Assembly: GCF_006175945.1 (NCBI RefSeq)
Contig: NZ_VAJL01000001.1
Span: 2,170,001-2,234,000, forward strand
DNA from: Chryseobacterium mulctrae
GTDB taxonomy: Bacteria > Bacteroidota > Bacteroidia > Flavobacteriales > Weeksellaceae
Direction of reading: 5' to 3'
Length of the DNA stretch: 64,000 nucleotides
The position numbers and the translations under genes are program-made. The notes under the pieces were generated by a model that made no database searches, was not told the DNA's origin, and worked only from the letters and a program-made list of their open reading frames with translations. Positions 1 to 9,110 of this stretch are shown piece after piece (the first letter of the stretch is position 1; every line of letters begins with the position of its first letter).

Positions 1-632
1 TATTTAATATCGTCTTTCAGATATTTAATCTCTTCTTTATAATCAAAAGGCTTTACTTCTTCCTCATAAGCTGTAGCCACACTATCAATCGCAATAGCTA
101 CAGTATCAACAACCGTTGCAGCACTGTCAATCGCATAATCATCATTCCATTTATATGGTTTATCATAGCTCATCAAGCTTAAAACTGCGCGGTTTCCGCT
201 CCAAGCAACAAAAATATCATCTTCGATATCAACGTATGAGTAATTATTTTTCTTGGTTACTTCCTGTCCTTTTTTCTTTACCGAATTGATAAATTCCTGA
301 AACTTTTCCGGATTTTCTAAAGTGAAATGGGTGTTGTAAGATTTCACAGAATCATTCATTGTGGCATAATGATACTGAGTTGCATCGTATTTTATCCCCG
401 TTTTGGAATAATCGTTCCATGAAGCTTTTTTATTTTTGCCTTTATCTTTGGTGATTTCCTGTAAGAAAGGATTGAATTTTTCCCAGTTAACTTTTTTATT
501 AAGCTGTTTTCCGTTCACTTCCATGTAAAAAACTGCATTTTGCGGAATTTTCATGCTATTTTGCGCAAAAGTCAGCACAAAACCAAAAAGAATTAAAAAA
601 ATGGTTTGTGTTTTTAAAAATAGAGATTTCAT
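1..632 (-). CDS. Exported protein of unknown function, cut by the window edge
   Basis: The frame opens with ATG at 630-632 and stays open to base 1, giving about 210 codons; the C-terminus lies outside the window. The first 21 residues form a clear Sec signal peptide (basic MKSLFLK, a hydrophobic stretch, then TFAQ before NSMK), so the product is periplasmic or surface exposed. The mature part is Lys-rich and begins with a stretch of the type AVFYMEVNGKQLNKKVNW, which recalls DUF4836-like proteins, but I cannot confirm this. It starts 13 bases after the stop of the lipoprotein gene at 646-1314 and is probably co-transcribed with it. Confidence 0.7.
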   Translation of the reverse strand, partial: MKSLFLKTQTIFLILFGFVLTFAQNSMKIPQNAVFYMEVNGKQLNKKVNWEKFNPFLQEITKDKGKNKKASWNDYSKTGIKYDATQYHYATMNDSVKSYNTHFTLENPEKFQEFINSVKKKGQEVTKKNNYSYVDIEDDIFVAWSGNRAVLSLMSYDKPYKWNDDYAIDSAATVVDTVAIAIDSVATAYEEEVKPFDYKEEIKYLKDDIK

Positions 633-645
633 ATTTTGAGGTTGG

Positions 646-1314
646 TTATTGTAGAATAATATTATTTTGAATCTGTTTTTTCTGAAGAATAAAGTCTAAG
701 ATATTTCCGTCCAGCTTTAAAGCTTTCTTGTTGGGAGACAATAAATAAGCGGAATTAGATTGAGATTTAATGGTGTTTTCAAACTGTAAGATCGAAGTGT
801 ATTTTGCTTCATTAAAAACCTCTTTATCAGCTTTACTCAGTTTCTCGTAATCACTTTTAAAAGTATTGATCTTATTTCTCGTAAAAGATTTTTTATCTGA
901 ACTCTGACTATAAATTTGGGTAGGAACCATTTTTCCTAAAAGATTTTTTGCTTTCAGCTGCTCTAATCCGGCATTAATATTTTCGATTTTTTTGAAATTA
1001 CAGCTCAATTTAAGAATGTAGTTATCAAAATCCATAGAAGTTTTGACATTTAAAATTCCGGGAACGCTTTTAAAAATTCTTGCAGCTTCGTTAATTTTAG
1101 CTTCAATTTCAGCTTTTTTAGGAACTTTTTTCCCATTTACGGTTTCCATTTTTGAGATGGAAGCCAATCTTGTTTTGCTTTTACTGGCATTCAGAATAAG
1201 CGAATATTCTCCGCTTCCGTCTGCTTTGACATTTACTTTATCAAGAATATCAAAACAGCTTGTCAAAAGAAATAAAGAAATCAGCAGAAAAATATGTCTG
1301 AAATATATTTTCAT
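646..1314 (-). CDS. Putative lipoprotein of unknown function
   Basis: The 222-residue product starts with a lipoprotein signal (hydrophobic core, then LLTSC at about residues 16-20), so it is probably anchored by the Cys of that motif. The mature protein starts FDILDKVNVKADGSGEY, a beta-rich N-terminal pattern, followed by a Lys-rich helical region and an Asn/Lys-rich tail. I do not recognise a named domain. It lies immediately upstream of the exported protein at 1-632, only 13 bases apart, so the two probably form an envelope-protein operon. Confidence 0.7.
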   Translation of the reverse strand: MKIYFRHIFLLISLFLLTSCFDILDKVNVKADGSGEYSLILNASKSKTRLASISKMETVNGKKVPKKAEIEAKINEAARIFKSVPGILNVKTSMDFDNYILKLSCNFKKIENINAGLEQLKAKNLLGKMVPTQIYSQSSDKKSFTRNKINTFKSDYEKLSKADKEVFNEAKYTSILQFENTIKSQSNSAYLLSPNKKALKLDGNILDFILQKKQIQNNIILQ

Positions 1315-1382
1315 AAGTTCGTGTTGAAACGCAAATTTACTTATTTTTAATTTACCTCTTCAAAAGGTGAAATCAATCATGT

Positions 1383-2099
1383 TTAAATTCTGCCTTTCAG
1401 ATAATCCTGACGTAATTCTTCGTCTAATTTTTCGATGGCATAACGAAGGCAAGTTCTTGGCATTTCTTTGTAATATTGATTTAAATAAGATATCAATTCA
1501 GCCTCGTTTTTATTTCCCATTTCTCTTAAAAGCCAGCCGTTTGCTTTGTGCATCAAATCATGCGGATGATAAAGATTTTGCGTTACAAACTCTTTCGTTA
1601 ATTCAAATGAGCCCTTTTTTATATAATGCATTGTTCCTACAACAGCAATTCTTTTGTGCCACATTTGATCGGAACCTGCAAGAGTTTTCAAAAGGTTTTC
1701 TTTCTGATTTTCAAAAGCATACCTGCCTAAAATTTTATAACAGCTCGTGTCAACCAGATCCCAATTATTGATGAAATCCAGATGTTTAAGATAGAAATCG
1801 ATGATTTCTTCTTTTACGGATAAATCTTTCGTCTTTTCAAACTTAGAAATCAGCATAATTAAAGCCGTTAAACGATGCTCATGATAAGACGAGGAAAGCA
1901 ACTCGCTCAATTCATCTAAAGAAATTTTAGCATAATATTCTTTGGCAACAGCTCTTTGATCCGGAACTTTTACTCCCAAAAACAAATCGCCTTCACCATA
2001 CTCTCCTTTTCCTGTTTTGAAAAACTTAGGAAAAAAAGCCGCTTTTTCGGGAATAGACAACTCGTTTAAAGCTTCTAAAATCTGATTATAAGTTTCCAT
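1383..2099 (-). CDS. DNA alkylation repair protein, AlkD-like HEAT-repeat family
   Basis: The 238-residue all-helical protein fits the DNA alkylation repair family (AlkC/AlkD, PF08713), whose members are HEAT-like DNA glycosylases that remove bulky or cationic alkylated bases. The conserved NNWDLVD segment is at residues 111-117; its Trp and Asp match the AlkD catalytic region. A second conserved stretch near residue 190 reads ANGWLLREMG. Length is normal for the family. The gene ends 1 base before the DUF4919 gene stop at 2101, so the two lie in tandem on the minus strand. Confidence 0.88.
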   Translation of the reverse strand: METYNQILEALNELSIPEKAAFFPKFFKTGKGEYGEGDLFLGVKVPDQRAVAKEYYAKISLDELSELLSSSYHEHRLTALIMLISKFEKTKDLSVKEEIIDFYLKHLDFINNWDLVDTSCYKILGRYAFENQKENLLKTLAGSDQMWHKRIAVVGTMHYIKKGSFELTKEFVTQNLYHPHDLMHKANGWLLREMGNKNEAELISYLNQYYKEMPRTCLRYAIEKLDEELRQDYLKGRI

Positions 2100-2100
2100 G

Positions 2101-2748
2101 CTAAAAATTTAAACAGCCTATACATTTAACAAATAAGCTGTTAGCACCATTGGAATATTTTGTCATCATACAATCTTTGTCCGTTTGCAAATCTTTTTGT
2201 TGAAAATCTCGTCCCATCATCATGATAGGCTTTGCAAAGTTGATCATATCTCCTGCAGTAATTACACAAATCGGCGAATTTTCATTTTGACCGGTTCCGC
2301 TTTCATCAATTGTTTTAATAATCGTATTGTTTTGCAATATGCACAATTGTGCCTTTGTCTTATCTCCAATCGCATTATATATATTTACCATTGAAGCTAG
2401 TATTTCTGTGGATAGTGGGTTTTTAGAATATTCTGTTTCAGCTTTTACAATGATTTTTTGAGCCTTACTTTTAGAAATTCCTTTTTTACTTGCAGGTTTC
2501 CAGACTTGATCGTAGTCACGGTTATAATCAGACATATTGTATTCTGTTTTTAAAAATCTGCTTCCATAATAAAGTTGATTCATTTCAGCCTGTGTAAGTT
2601 TTGAAGGATCTTCTTTAAAAATATTTAAATAATTGTAAAAATATTTCTGAGGATCTTCCGTGACATTCTTTTTTATCTCTTCAACATTAATTTGTGAAAA
2701 GCAAAATCCAAAAGACAATAATAACAGTAAAAAAAGCAACTTTTTCAT
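2101..2748 (-). CDS. DUF4919 family exported protein
   Basis: The 215-residue product has a strong N-terminal signal peptide (poly-Leu core ending FCFSQ at about residue 19). The mature part resembles DUF4919: it has a LYYGSRF motif near residue 63, TPR-like helices, and a C-terminal beta portion. The function of the family is unknown. A clear paralogue with the matching LYYGRNF motif lies at 4075-4710, on the other side of the antiporter gene. Several Cys residues near the C-terminus (KCIGCLNF) are not seen in that paralogue. Confidence 0.72.
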   Translation of the reverse strand: MKKLLFLLLLLSFGFCFSQINVEEIKKNVTEDPQKYFYNYLNIFKEDPSKLTQAEMNQLYYGSRFLKTEYNMSDYNRDYDQVWKPASKKGISKSKAQKIIVKAETEYSKNPLSTEILASMVNIYNAIGDKTKAQLCILQNNTIIKTIDESGTGQNENSPICVITAGDMINFAKPIMMMGRDFQQKDLQTDKDCMMTKYSNGANSLFVKCIGCLNF

Positions 2749-2775
2749 TTGATAATTCTATTGATTCATAAACAA

Positions 2776-4062
2776 TTAATGATCTTCTTCTAAAGCAATA
2801 CTTTCCTGCTCTTTTTCTTCATCTGCAATCTTCTTTGGATTGGCAACTTTAGCAATCGTAAGTCCCTGAACAATAATAGAAAATACCACCACACAATACG
2901 TAATACTTAAAATAGCATTGCTGTATTCGTTTTTAGGAATCGACATCGCCAAAGCGATGGAAACACCACCTCGAATTCCACCCCAGAACAACACTTTTAT
3001 TGTTTGCGGACTAAATCTTGTTCTGAAAGACATGAATTTTGTAGGCCCCCAAATCGAAGCAAATCTTGCACAAAGAACTACAACAATCGCCAATAATCCA
3101 GGAATTACATAATGATTCAAGTCTTTAATCATCAACAATTCAAACCCGATGAAAAGGAATAAAACAGCATTCAGAATTTCGTCAATCAGTTCCCAAAATT
3201 TAATCAGGTAATCTTGAGTAATAGATTTCATTTTAAATTTAACATTGAAATTACCCATAAACAATCCTGCTGCAACCATGGTCAAAGGACCCGAAACATG
3301 CATTTGTCTTGCGACAAGATAACCTCCCATTACAACTGCAAGTGTTACCAAAACCGAGATAATATAATCATCAATTTCACGCATTAATCTTGAAGTTACC
3401 CAACCTAAAAGAACCCCCAAAAGTAATCCACCTCCGGCTTCTTTCATTAATAGAATGGTAATGTTTTCTACTCCTAAATCTACTTTATCACCTACTGCAA
3501 TCTGCAAAACTACCGTGAAAACCACAACCGCCATACCGTCATTAAATAAAGATTCTCCGGCAATTTTTGTTTCTAATGATTTTGAAACTTTGGCTTGTTT
3601 TAAAACACTTAAAACCGCAACCGGATCAGTTGGTGAAATCAATGCTCCGAATACCAAACAGTAAATGAAAGGAATTTTTAATCCTACCAACGGTAACAAA
3701 TAAAACATTCCAAATCCTACAATAAAGGTAGAAATAATCACCCCGGCTGTTGAAAATATAAGAACCGGCCGGAACTGTTCTTTTAGATCATTAATATTAA
3801 TATGGATTCCTCCCGCGAAAAGAAGAAAATTAAGCATCGCTCCCATCAGAACTTCGGTAAAGTCGATACTGTTCATCAAATCATTCAGATGACCGAATGT
3901 TTTTGGAAGAAAGTTTTCTCCAAATAAAACCAAAATGATAGATACCACGATGGCAATAACCATAATTCCGATAGTACTCGGAAGTTTTAAAAACCTATAA
4001 TTGATATATGCAAAAATGGATGCTAATACGATGAGCGCTGAAAATGAATAATATAATTCCAA
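2776..4062 (-). CDS. Na+/H+ antiporter, CPA1 (NhaP/NHE) family
   Basis: The 428-residue inner-membrane protein has about 12 hydrophobic segments. SPTDPVAV at residues 143-150 and ESLFNDGMAVV at 170-180 are signature motifs of the CPA1 exchangers; the Asn-Asp pair in the second forms the ion-binding site. It would exchange cytoplasmic Na+ (or K+) for H+ in pH and salt homeostasis. The C-terminus is short and acidic, without the RCK/TrkA domain present in some relatives. It sits between two DUF4919 genes on the same strand with short gaps, so a shared transcript is likely. Confidence 0.9.
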   Translation of the reverse strand: MELYYSFSALIVLASIFAYINYRFLKLPSTIGIMVIAIVVSIILVLFGENFLPKTFGHLNDLMNSIDFTEVLMGAMLNFLLFAGGIHININDLKEQFRPVLIFSTAGVIISTFIVGFGMFYLLPLVGLKIPFIYCLVFGALISPTDPVAVLSVLKQAKVSKSLETKIAGESLFNDGMAVVVFTVVLQIAVGDKVDLGVENITILLMKEAGGGLLLGVLLGWVTSRLMREIDDYIISVLVTLAVVMGGYLVARQMHVSGPLTMVAAGLFMGNFNVKFKMKSITQDYLIKFWELIDEILNAVLFLFIGFELLMIKDLNHYVIPGLLAIVVVLCARFASIWGPTKFMSFRTRFSPQTIKVLFWGGIRGGVSIALAMSIPKNEYSNAILSITYCVVVFSIIVQGLTIAKVANPKKIADEEKEQESIALEEDH

Positions 4063-4074
4063 TAAATTTGTTTT

Positions 4075-4710
4075 TTAAAAATTGAAGTCTAAATAAAGTA
4101 CTTTGATATAAATTTTGATGTCTTCTTTTTCCCAAACATCTACAATGCCGTCTTTCAGGGTTTTAGAAGCTCTGGTATAACCTTGCCCTACATTCATCAC
4201 ATTGAGGAAAATATACTCATCTCCCACGTTGTTTACTTTGTATGCAGTTTTTTCTGATTTACCGTCTCCCGAATTTTTGATCGCATCAGTAAGAAGTCGC
4301 AATTGTGCGATGTGATGCGAAAAGTTCCCTATGTCTTTTGTCTGATCATAGGCACGAAGTAAGATAAGAATCACATCAAGGTTGGTAGGATCTTTTGCGT
4401 AAAGTACTTTACCAAGCCTGATGCATTCTATAAAATTATTGCTTTTGAAAGCATCTGCTAACTCTTTGAAATCGTCTCCCGATTGGGAAACCAGATCTTT
4501 TCTGAAATTTCTTCCGTAGTACAAATGTTCTGCTTCTGTACTGTCTATAGATTTTGGAAGACCCTTATATTTAAAAATAAGTCTGTCGTAATTGTAAACA
4601 GATTTGGGATTGGTGAGATTTTTTTCGATGCTTTTCAAATCGAACTTTGTCTTTTGGCTCAAACCAAAAAACGGAAGAATAAGTAGAAAGAATACGATTC
4701 TGAAATTCAT
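4075..4710 (-). CDS. DUF4919 family exported protein, second copy
   Basis: The 211-residue product has a signal peptide (FFLLILPFFGLSQ, cleavage near residue 19) and the same layout as the protein at 2101-2748: an N-terminal helical part with EHLYYGRNF near residue 62, TPR-like helices, then a beta-rich C-terminus ending IKVLYLDFNF. I assign it to DUF4919; the function is unknown. Its stop lies 13 bases before the antiporter start. It follows the second half of hflX directly, with the ATG and the hflX stop meeting at 4710. Confidence 0.7.
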   Translation of the reverse strand: MNFRIVFFLLILPFFGLSQKTKFDLKSIEKNLTNPKSVYNYDRLIFKYKGLPKSIDSTEAEHLYYGRNFRKDLVSQSGDDFKELADAFKSNNFIECIRLGKVLYAKDPTNLDVILILLRAYDQTKDIGNFSHHIAQLRLLTDAIKNSGDGKSEKTAYKVNNVGDEYIFLNVMNVGQGYTRASKTLKDGIVDVWEKEDIKIYIKVLYLDFNF

Positions 4711-5941
4711 TAATCTTCTTTTTCTGAGGCTTCGTCTTCGTCATTATCGAAATATTCGAAAAGAAAATCGTTGTAAGGAAATCTTGAAATATGAATTTTC
4801 ATCACCTCGTCGTACACCAACCTTTTCATTTCAGGGAAATTTTCTTTCGTAAGAGCAGAAATGAAAACTGCAGGATGTTTAGATTTTGCCATCCATGTTT
4901 TTTTCCATTCTTCAAGAGAAACGTTTTTGCTTGAGCTAGGCGTAAGATCGTCTTCGTCTTTTTTCTCGTAGCTGAAATCATCAATCTTGTTGAAAACCAT
5001 AATCATCGGTTTTTGATGCGCGTTGATTTCCATTAAAATCTGATTCACAGATTCGATATGATCCTCAAAGCTTTCGTGCGAAATATCCACCACATGAATC
5101 AGAAGATCCGCTTCACGCACCTCATCCAAAGTAGACTTGAAAGATTCTACCAATTGTGTCGGCAATTTTCTGATGAAACCTACGGTATCTGTTAAAAGAA
5201 AAGGTAAATTTCCGATAACCACTTTTCTTACCGTTGTATCTAGCGTTGCAAAAAGTTTATTTTCAGCAAAGACATCAGATTTAGAAATAGCATTCATCAA
5301 TGTTGATTTTCCTACGTTGGTATATCCTACCAAAGCGGCACGAACGACTTTTCCACGATTGTTACGTTGCGTCGCCATTTGTTTGTCAATGACTTTCAGT
5401 TTGTCTTTCAGCAAAGATATTCTGTCACGAATAATCCTTCTATCGGTTTCAATCTCTGTTTCACCAGGACCACGCATTCCTATCCCCCTTTTTGCTTATC
5501 TAAGTGAGACCACATCTTGCTTAATCTAGGCAGCAAATATTGGTATTGTGCCAATTCAACCTGAGTTCTTGCGTAAGAAGTCTGTGCTCTTTGTGCGAAA
5601 ATATCAAGAATAAGATTGGTTCTGTCTAGAATTTTTACTTCAATTTCTTTTTCAAGATTTTTAAGCTGAGACGGAGATAATTCATCATCAAAAATAATGG
5701 TTCCTATCTCGTTTTCTTTTACATATCCTTTTATTTCCTGTGCTTTTCCGCTTCCTACAAAAGTTTTAGAATCGGGCTGGGTTAATTTCTGAGTAAAACG
5801 TCTGTCTACCGTAGCGCCTGCTGTGAAGGCCAAAAACTCCAGCTCGTCCATATATTCCTGCAACTTATCTTCATCCTGATTTTGAGTGACAACGCCCACC
5901 AAAATTGCCCTTTCGTAATTATGTTGTTTCTTTTCTAGCAT
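4710..5941 (-). pseudogene. hflX: HflX-type ribosome-associated GTPase, broken by a single-base frameshift
   Basis: Two adjacent reading frames together spell a full HflX. The first (5480-5941, 153 residues) is the N-terminal HflX domain with the glycine-rich helical end. The second (4710-5477, 255 residues) starts with MRGPGETEIE and carries the GTPase: G1 GYTNVGKS at residues 51-58 and DTVG near 97. The break falls inside the family-conserved GGxGMRGPGE motif, in a run of five C at 5484-5488 next to five T. One extra C would join the frames without loss of residues. HflX rescues stalled ribosomes and is usually dispensable. A sequencing indel is as likely as a real mutation; the two halves could also be made separately. 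Confidence 0.85.
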
Positions 5942-6161
5942 TAAATTCTTTATAATTTATGAGATTTACAAGATAACATTTTTAATTTATAAATGCAACT
6001 CAAGTCTTTAAAAACAGGATTTTCCGATGAAATTTTGCATTATTTCTCTGTATAATAAATAGTTATTCACCTTTCACAAGAGCTTCTTCATTTCTGATTT
6101 TGGAAATTTATGTTTTAAATCCAAGTTTGATTATACAAATTTGTTTGAACAAAAAAGAAAA

Positions 6162-6596
6162 TTAATCCCAGTCTGCTGCAACAAATTTCATCTGAGTCCC
6201 TTTATCATCATAAAGGGTAAGAAAATGACCATTAATTTCATAATGGATCATTTTTTCAAAAACTTTTGTAAACTTATCTTCGATTTCCATATCCTGACAA
6301 GCCATCAATGTACTTCCCAATCCGGAAATTTTTACTTTGCTTTTAGATTTAAATTCTAAGGTAAAAAACATTCCGTTGCAGCCCATCATGGCAGTTCCTC
6401 TTATTTTCCCATCTTTGACAGGTTCGGTAAGGTTGATTTCTGCTTTATTTTTCACAAGCTGTTCTTTGGTGAAACCATCAAACGAAACCATCATCCATTC
6501 TCTTTGGTAGTGCTGATTATTCAACTTTACAGCAGAACAGTTTACAACTAAATTTAGAATAAAAAAGGCAAAAAGAAATGATAAAATGTTTTTCAT
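6162..6596 (-). CDS. META-domain (HslJ-like) lipoprotein
   Basis: The 144-residue product has an N-terminal hydrophobic segment followed by VVNCSA, a plausible though unusual lipobox. The rest fits the META domain (PF03724): a strand with REWMMVSFDG, the hallmark GCNGMFFTLEF around residues 73-83, then a TLMACQDMEIEDKF stretch, and a final short strand. META proteins are small envelope beta-barrel-like proteins; E. coli HslJ is linked to novobiocin resistance and heat shock, but the role here is unknown. The gene stands alone, divergent from the S46 peptidase gene. Confidence 0.8.
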   Translation of the reverse strand: MKNILSFLFAFFILNLVVNCSAVKLNNQHYQREWMMVSFDGFTKEQLVKNKAEINLTEPVKDGKIRGTAMMGCNGMFFTLEFKSKSKVKISGLGSTLMACQDMEIEDKFTKVFEKMIHYEINGHFLTLYDDKGTQMKFVAADWD

Positions 6597-6682
6597 ATCA
6601 TCCTCCCTCCCATTTTCATACCAATTGCTGACAAATTATCGTAAAAATTAGTAATTTAGCCCCACAAAAATTATTTTATAAA

Positions 6683-8881
6683 ATGAAAAGAATATTTTTA
6701 CTATTCACTTTCTTATTAGGCTTTGCTCAAATGAGGGCAGACGAAGGAATGTGGCTATTGATGCTTGTCAAAAGACTTAATGGTGTAGACATGCAAAAAG
6801 AGGGTCTTCGTTTGACTCCGGAAGAGATTTATTCTGTAAACAATTCTAGCTTAAAAGATGCTATCGTAAGCTTTGGCGGTTTTTGTACAGGAGAAATTGT
6901 TTCAGACAAAGGTTTGATTTTTACCAATCACCACTGTGGTTATGGTGCTGTTGCTGCGGCTTCGACTCCTGAAAAAGATTACCTAAAGAATGGTTTCTGG
7001 GCAAAAAACGAAAAAGAAGAATTCAATTCTAAAGATCTTTATGTAAGATTCTTGGTAAGAATGGATGATGCTACACAGAGAATCAATTCTAAACTAAACA
7101 ACGAAATGTCTGCAGCTCAGAGAAAAGCTGTAATTGATGCTGAAACAAAAGCAATTCAGACAGAAAATTCTGAAAATGGAAAATATACTGTTGTTGTAAG
7201 AGATTTCTTCAACGGAAACGAATTTTATTACTTTGTTTATCAAGACTATAAAGACATTAGATTGGTAGGTGCACCGCCATCATCAATTGGTAAATTTGGT
7301 GGAGATACTGATAACTGGGAATGGCCAAGACATACAGGAGATTTTACAGTATTCAGAGTGTATGCTGATGCTGCAGGGAATCCGGCAGAATTTAAGCCTA
7401 CCAATGTTCCATTAAAACCTAAACATTTCTTACCTGTTTCTCTAAAAGGAATTAAGCCAGGAGATTTTTCAATGATTTTAGGATATCCTGGAAGAACAAA
7501 CCGTTACTTAACTTCTTTCGGAATTGAGCAAATGGTTACTAAAGATTATCCGGCTTGGGTAGAGACTTCTAAAATGGCGATGGACATTATGAAGAAGTAC
7601 ATGGATAAAGACAAGACTACTCAATTAGGATATGCTTCTCAATATGCTTCTGTTGCCAACTACTGGAAAAACAGACAGGGAACAATTGATGCTGTTGAAA
7701 AAAACGGTACAATTACTGACAAAAGAGAGCTTGAGAAAAAATTCAACGACTGGGCGATGCAAACAGGAAATGAAATGTATGATGATGTTTTAGACAGAAT
7801 TCAAAATTATTATTCTCAAGTTTCAGACAGAAACGTAGAAAGAAATTACGCTTCTCTATTTATGAGAAATGCTAAGTATATCGCTCTTGCAAACAGCCTA
7901 GCTCCTGCATTAGACGCTTATGCAAAACAAGATATGGCAGGAAGATTGGCAATGAAAGCTAAATTAGAAACTGCTGTAAAAGATGCATATGATAACATCA
8001 ACACCAATCTTGAAGGAGAAATGTTGAACTCTTTGGTAACTCTTTACCAAACGAGAGTAAAATCTGATGTAGCTTCTCCAACGCTTATGGCTTTGGATGC
8101 TAAAAACTTATCTAATCTTGCATTTTCGTCTCTATTTGCTAACAAAACTTCTGTGACGAATTATATTATGAATCCTGATCGTTTGAAATTGGATGCAGAT
8201 CCTCTTTTGAAAATAGCAAGAGGAATTATTGCAGATCAAAAAACATCAAACGATAAATACGTATTGTTGGATGACAGCTTTGCTAAAAACAACCGTCTTT
8301 TCTTAGCTGGTTTAATGAAAGCAATGCCTGAGAAAAAATTCTATCCGGATGCAAACTCTACTATGAGACTTACTTACGGACAAATTGATACTTTACCTGT
8401 AAGAGACGATAGAAACTACTTTGGAGTGACTGATAACTATTACACTACAATGGAAGGTTTAGTAGGTAAATACAAAGCAGGTGACGAAGAATTTGATCTT
8501 CCACAAAGAGTAATTGCGCTTCAAAATGCTAAAGATTACGGTCAATATGCAGACAAAGCAGGTTACCTTCCTGTAAACTTCCTTTCAAACAATGATATTA
8601 CAGGTGGAAACTCTGGTTCTCCGGTAATTGACGGAGACGGTAACCTTATCGGTATCGCTTTCGATGGAAATAGCGAAGCATTAAGCGGAGATATTGTTTT
8701 TGAAAACGAATGGCAGAAAACAATCAGTGTGGACATCCGTTTTGTTCTTTGGACAATCGACAAATATGCTGGTGCAAGAAGAATTGTAGACGAACTAAAA
8801 TTAGTAAGAGACGAAAATACTCCTGCTGATACTGGTAAATCTAAAATCAAAATTGCAGCTCCTGTAAAAAAGAAAAAATAA
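6683..8881 (+). CDS. S46 family dipeptidyl-peptidase, DPP7-like
   Basis: The 732-residue serine peptidase has a signal peptide (cleavage near residue 19) and is expected in the periplasm, where it releases N-terminal dipeptides for uptake. The trypsin-like fold is split by a large helical insert. The catalytic His lies in TNHHCGYGA (His83/His84) and the catalytic Ser in GGNSGSPVI (Ser644). The residue 18 positions after that Ser is Gly662 (FDGN). In P. gingivalis this position is Gly in DPP7 and Arg673 in DPP11, so a preference for hydrophobic rather than acidic P1 residues is inferred. The Lys-rich C-terminus is unusual. A hairpin terminator follows. Confidence 0.93.
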   Translation: MKRIFLLFTFLLGFAQMRADEGMWLLMLVKRLNGVDMQKEGLRLTPEEIYSVNNSSLKDAIVSFGGFCTGEIVSDKGLIFTNHHCGYGAVAAASTPEKDYLKNGFWAKNEKEEFNSKDLYVRFLVRMDDATQRINSKLNNEMSAAQRKAVIDAETKAIQTENSENGKYTVVVRDFFNGNEFYYFVYQDYKDIRLVGAPPSSIGKFGGDTDNWEWPRHTGDFTVFRVYADAAGNPAEFKPTNVPLKPKHFLPVSLKGIKPGDFSMILGYPGRTNRYLTSFGIEQMVTKDYPAWVETSKMAMDIMKKYMDKDKTTQLGYASQYASVANYWKNRQGTIDAVEKNGTITDKRELEKKFNDWAMQTGNEMYDDVLDRIQNYYSQVSDRNVERNYASLFMRNAKYIALANSLAPALDAYAKQDMAGRLAMKAKLETAVKDAYDNINTNLEGEMLNSLVTLYQTRVKSDVASPTLMALDAKNLSNLAFSSLFANKTSVTNYIMNPDRLKLDADPLLKIARGIIADQKTSNDKYVLLDDSFAKNNRLFLAGLMKAMPEKKFYPDANSTMRLTYGQIDTLPVRDDRNYFGVTDNYYTTMEGLVGKYKAGDEEFDLPQRVIALQNAKDYGQYADKAGYLPVNFLSNNDITGGNSGSPVIDGDGNLIGIAFDGNSEALSGDIVFENEWQKTISVDIRFVLWTIDKYAGARRIVDELKLVRDENTPADTGKSKIKIAAPVKKKK

Positions 8882-8900
8882 TTTTCTCAAAAATATTTTT

Positions 8901-8932
8901 AAAACCGTGGAATTTATTTCACGGTTTTTTTG
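8901..8932 (+). terminator. Rho-independent terminator after the S46 peptidase gene
   Basis: AAAACCGTG (8901-8909) pairs with CACGGTTTT (8920-8928) across a short AT loop, and a T-run follows. It lies 20 bases after the stop at 8881. Confidence 0.85.
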
Positions 8933-9110
8933 TTGCTTTTTATTCATTTAAAACGAATAGTTTTTCATAAAAATATAATTTCACAAAATATTCAAAATTT
9001 TAACCGCTAAAAATCAACACTTTAGATATTTAATTTTAATAAAAAGATATTTTTTTTGTTAGGATTTTTAAATAACTCCGACTATAATTATAACTATAAA
9101 AAATACTTTT

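Noticed and set aside
5475..5500. Programmed ribosomal frameshifting in hflX
   Set aside because: No proper slippery heptamer in the reading frame, and no stimulatory structure or precedent in HflX; a simple indel explains it better.
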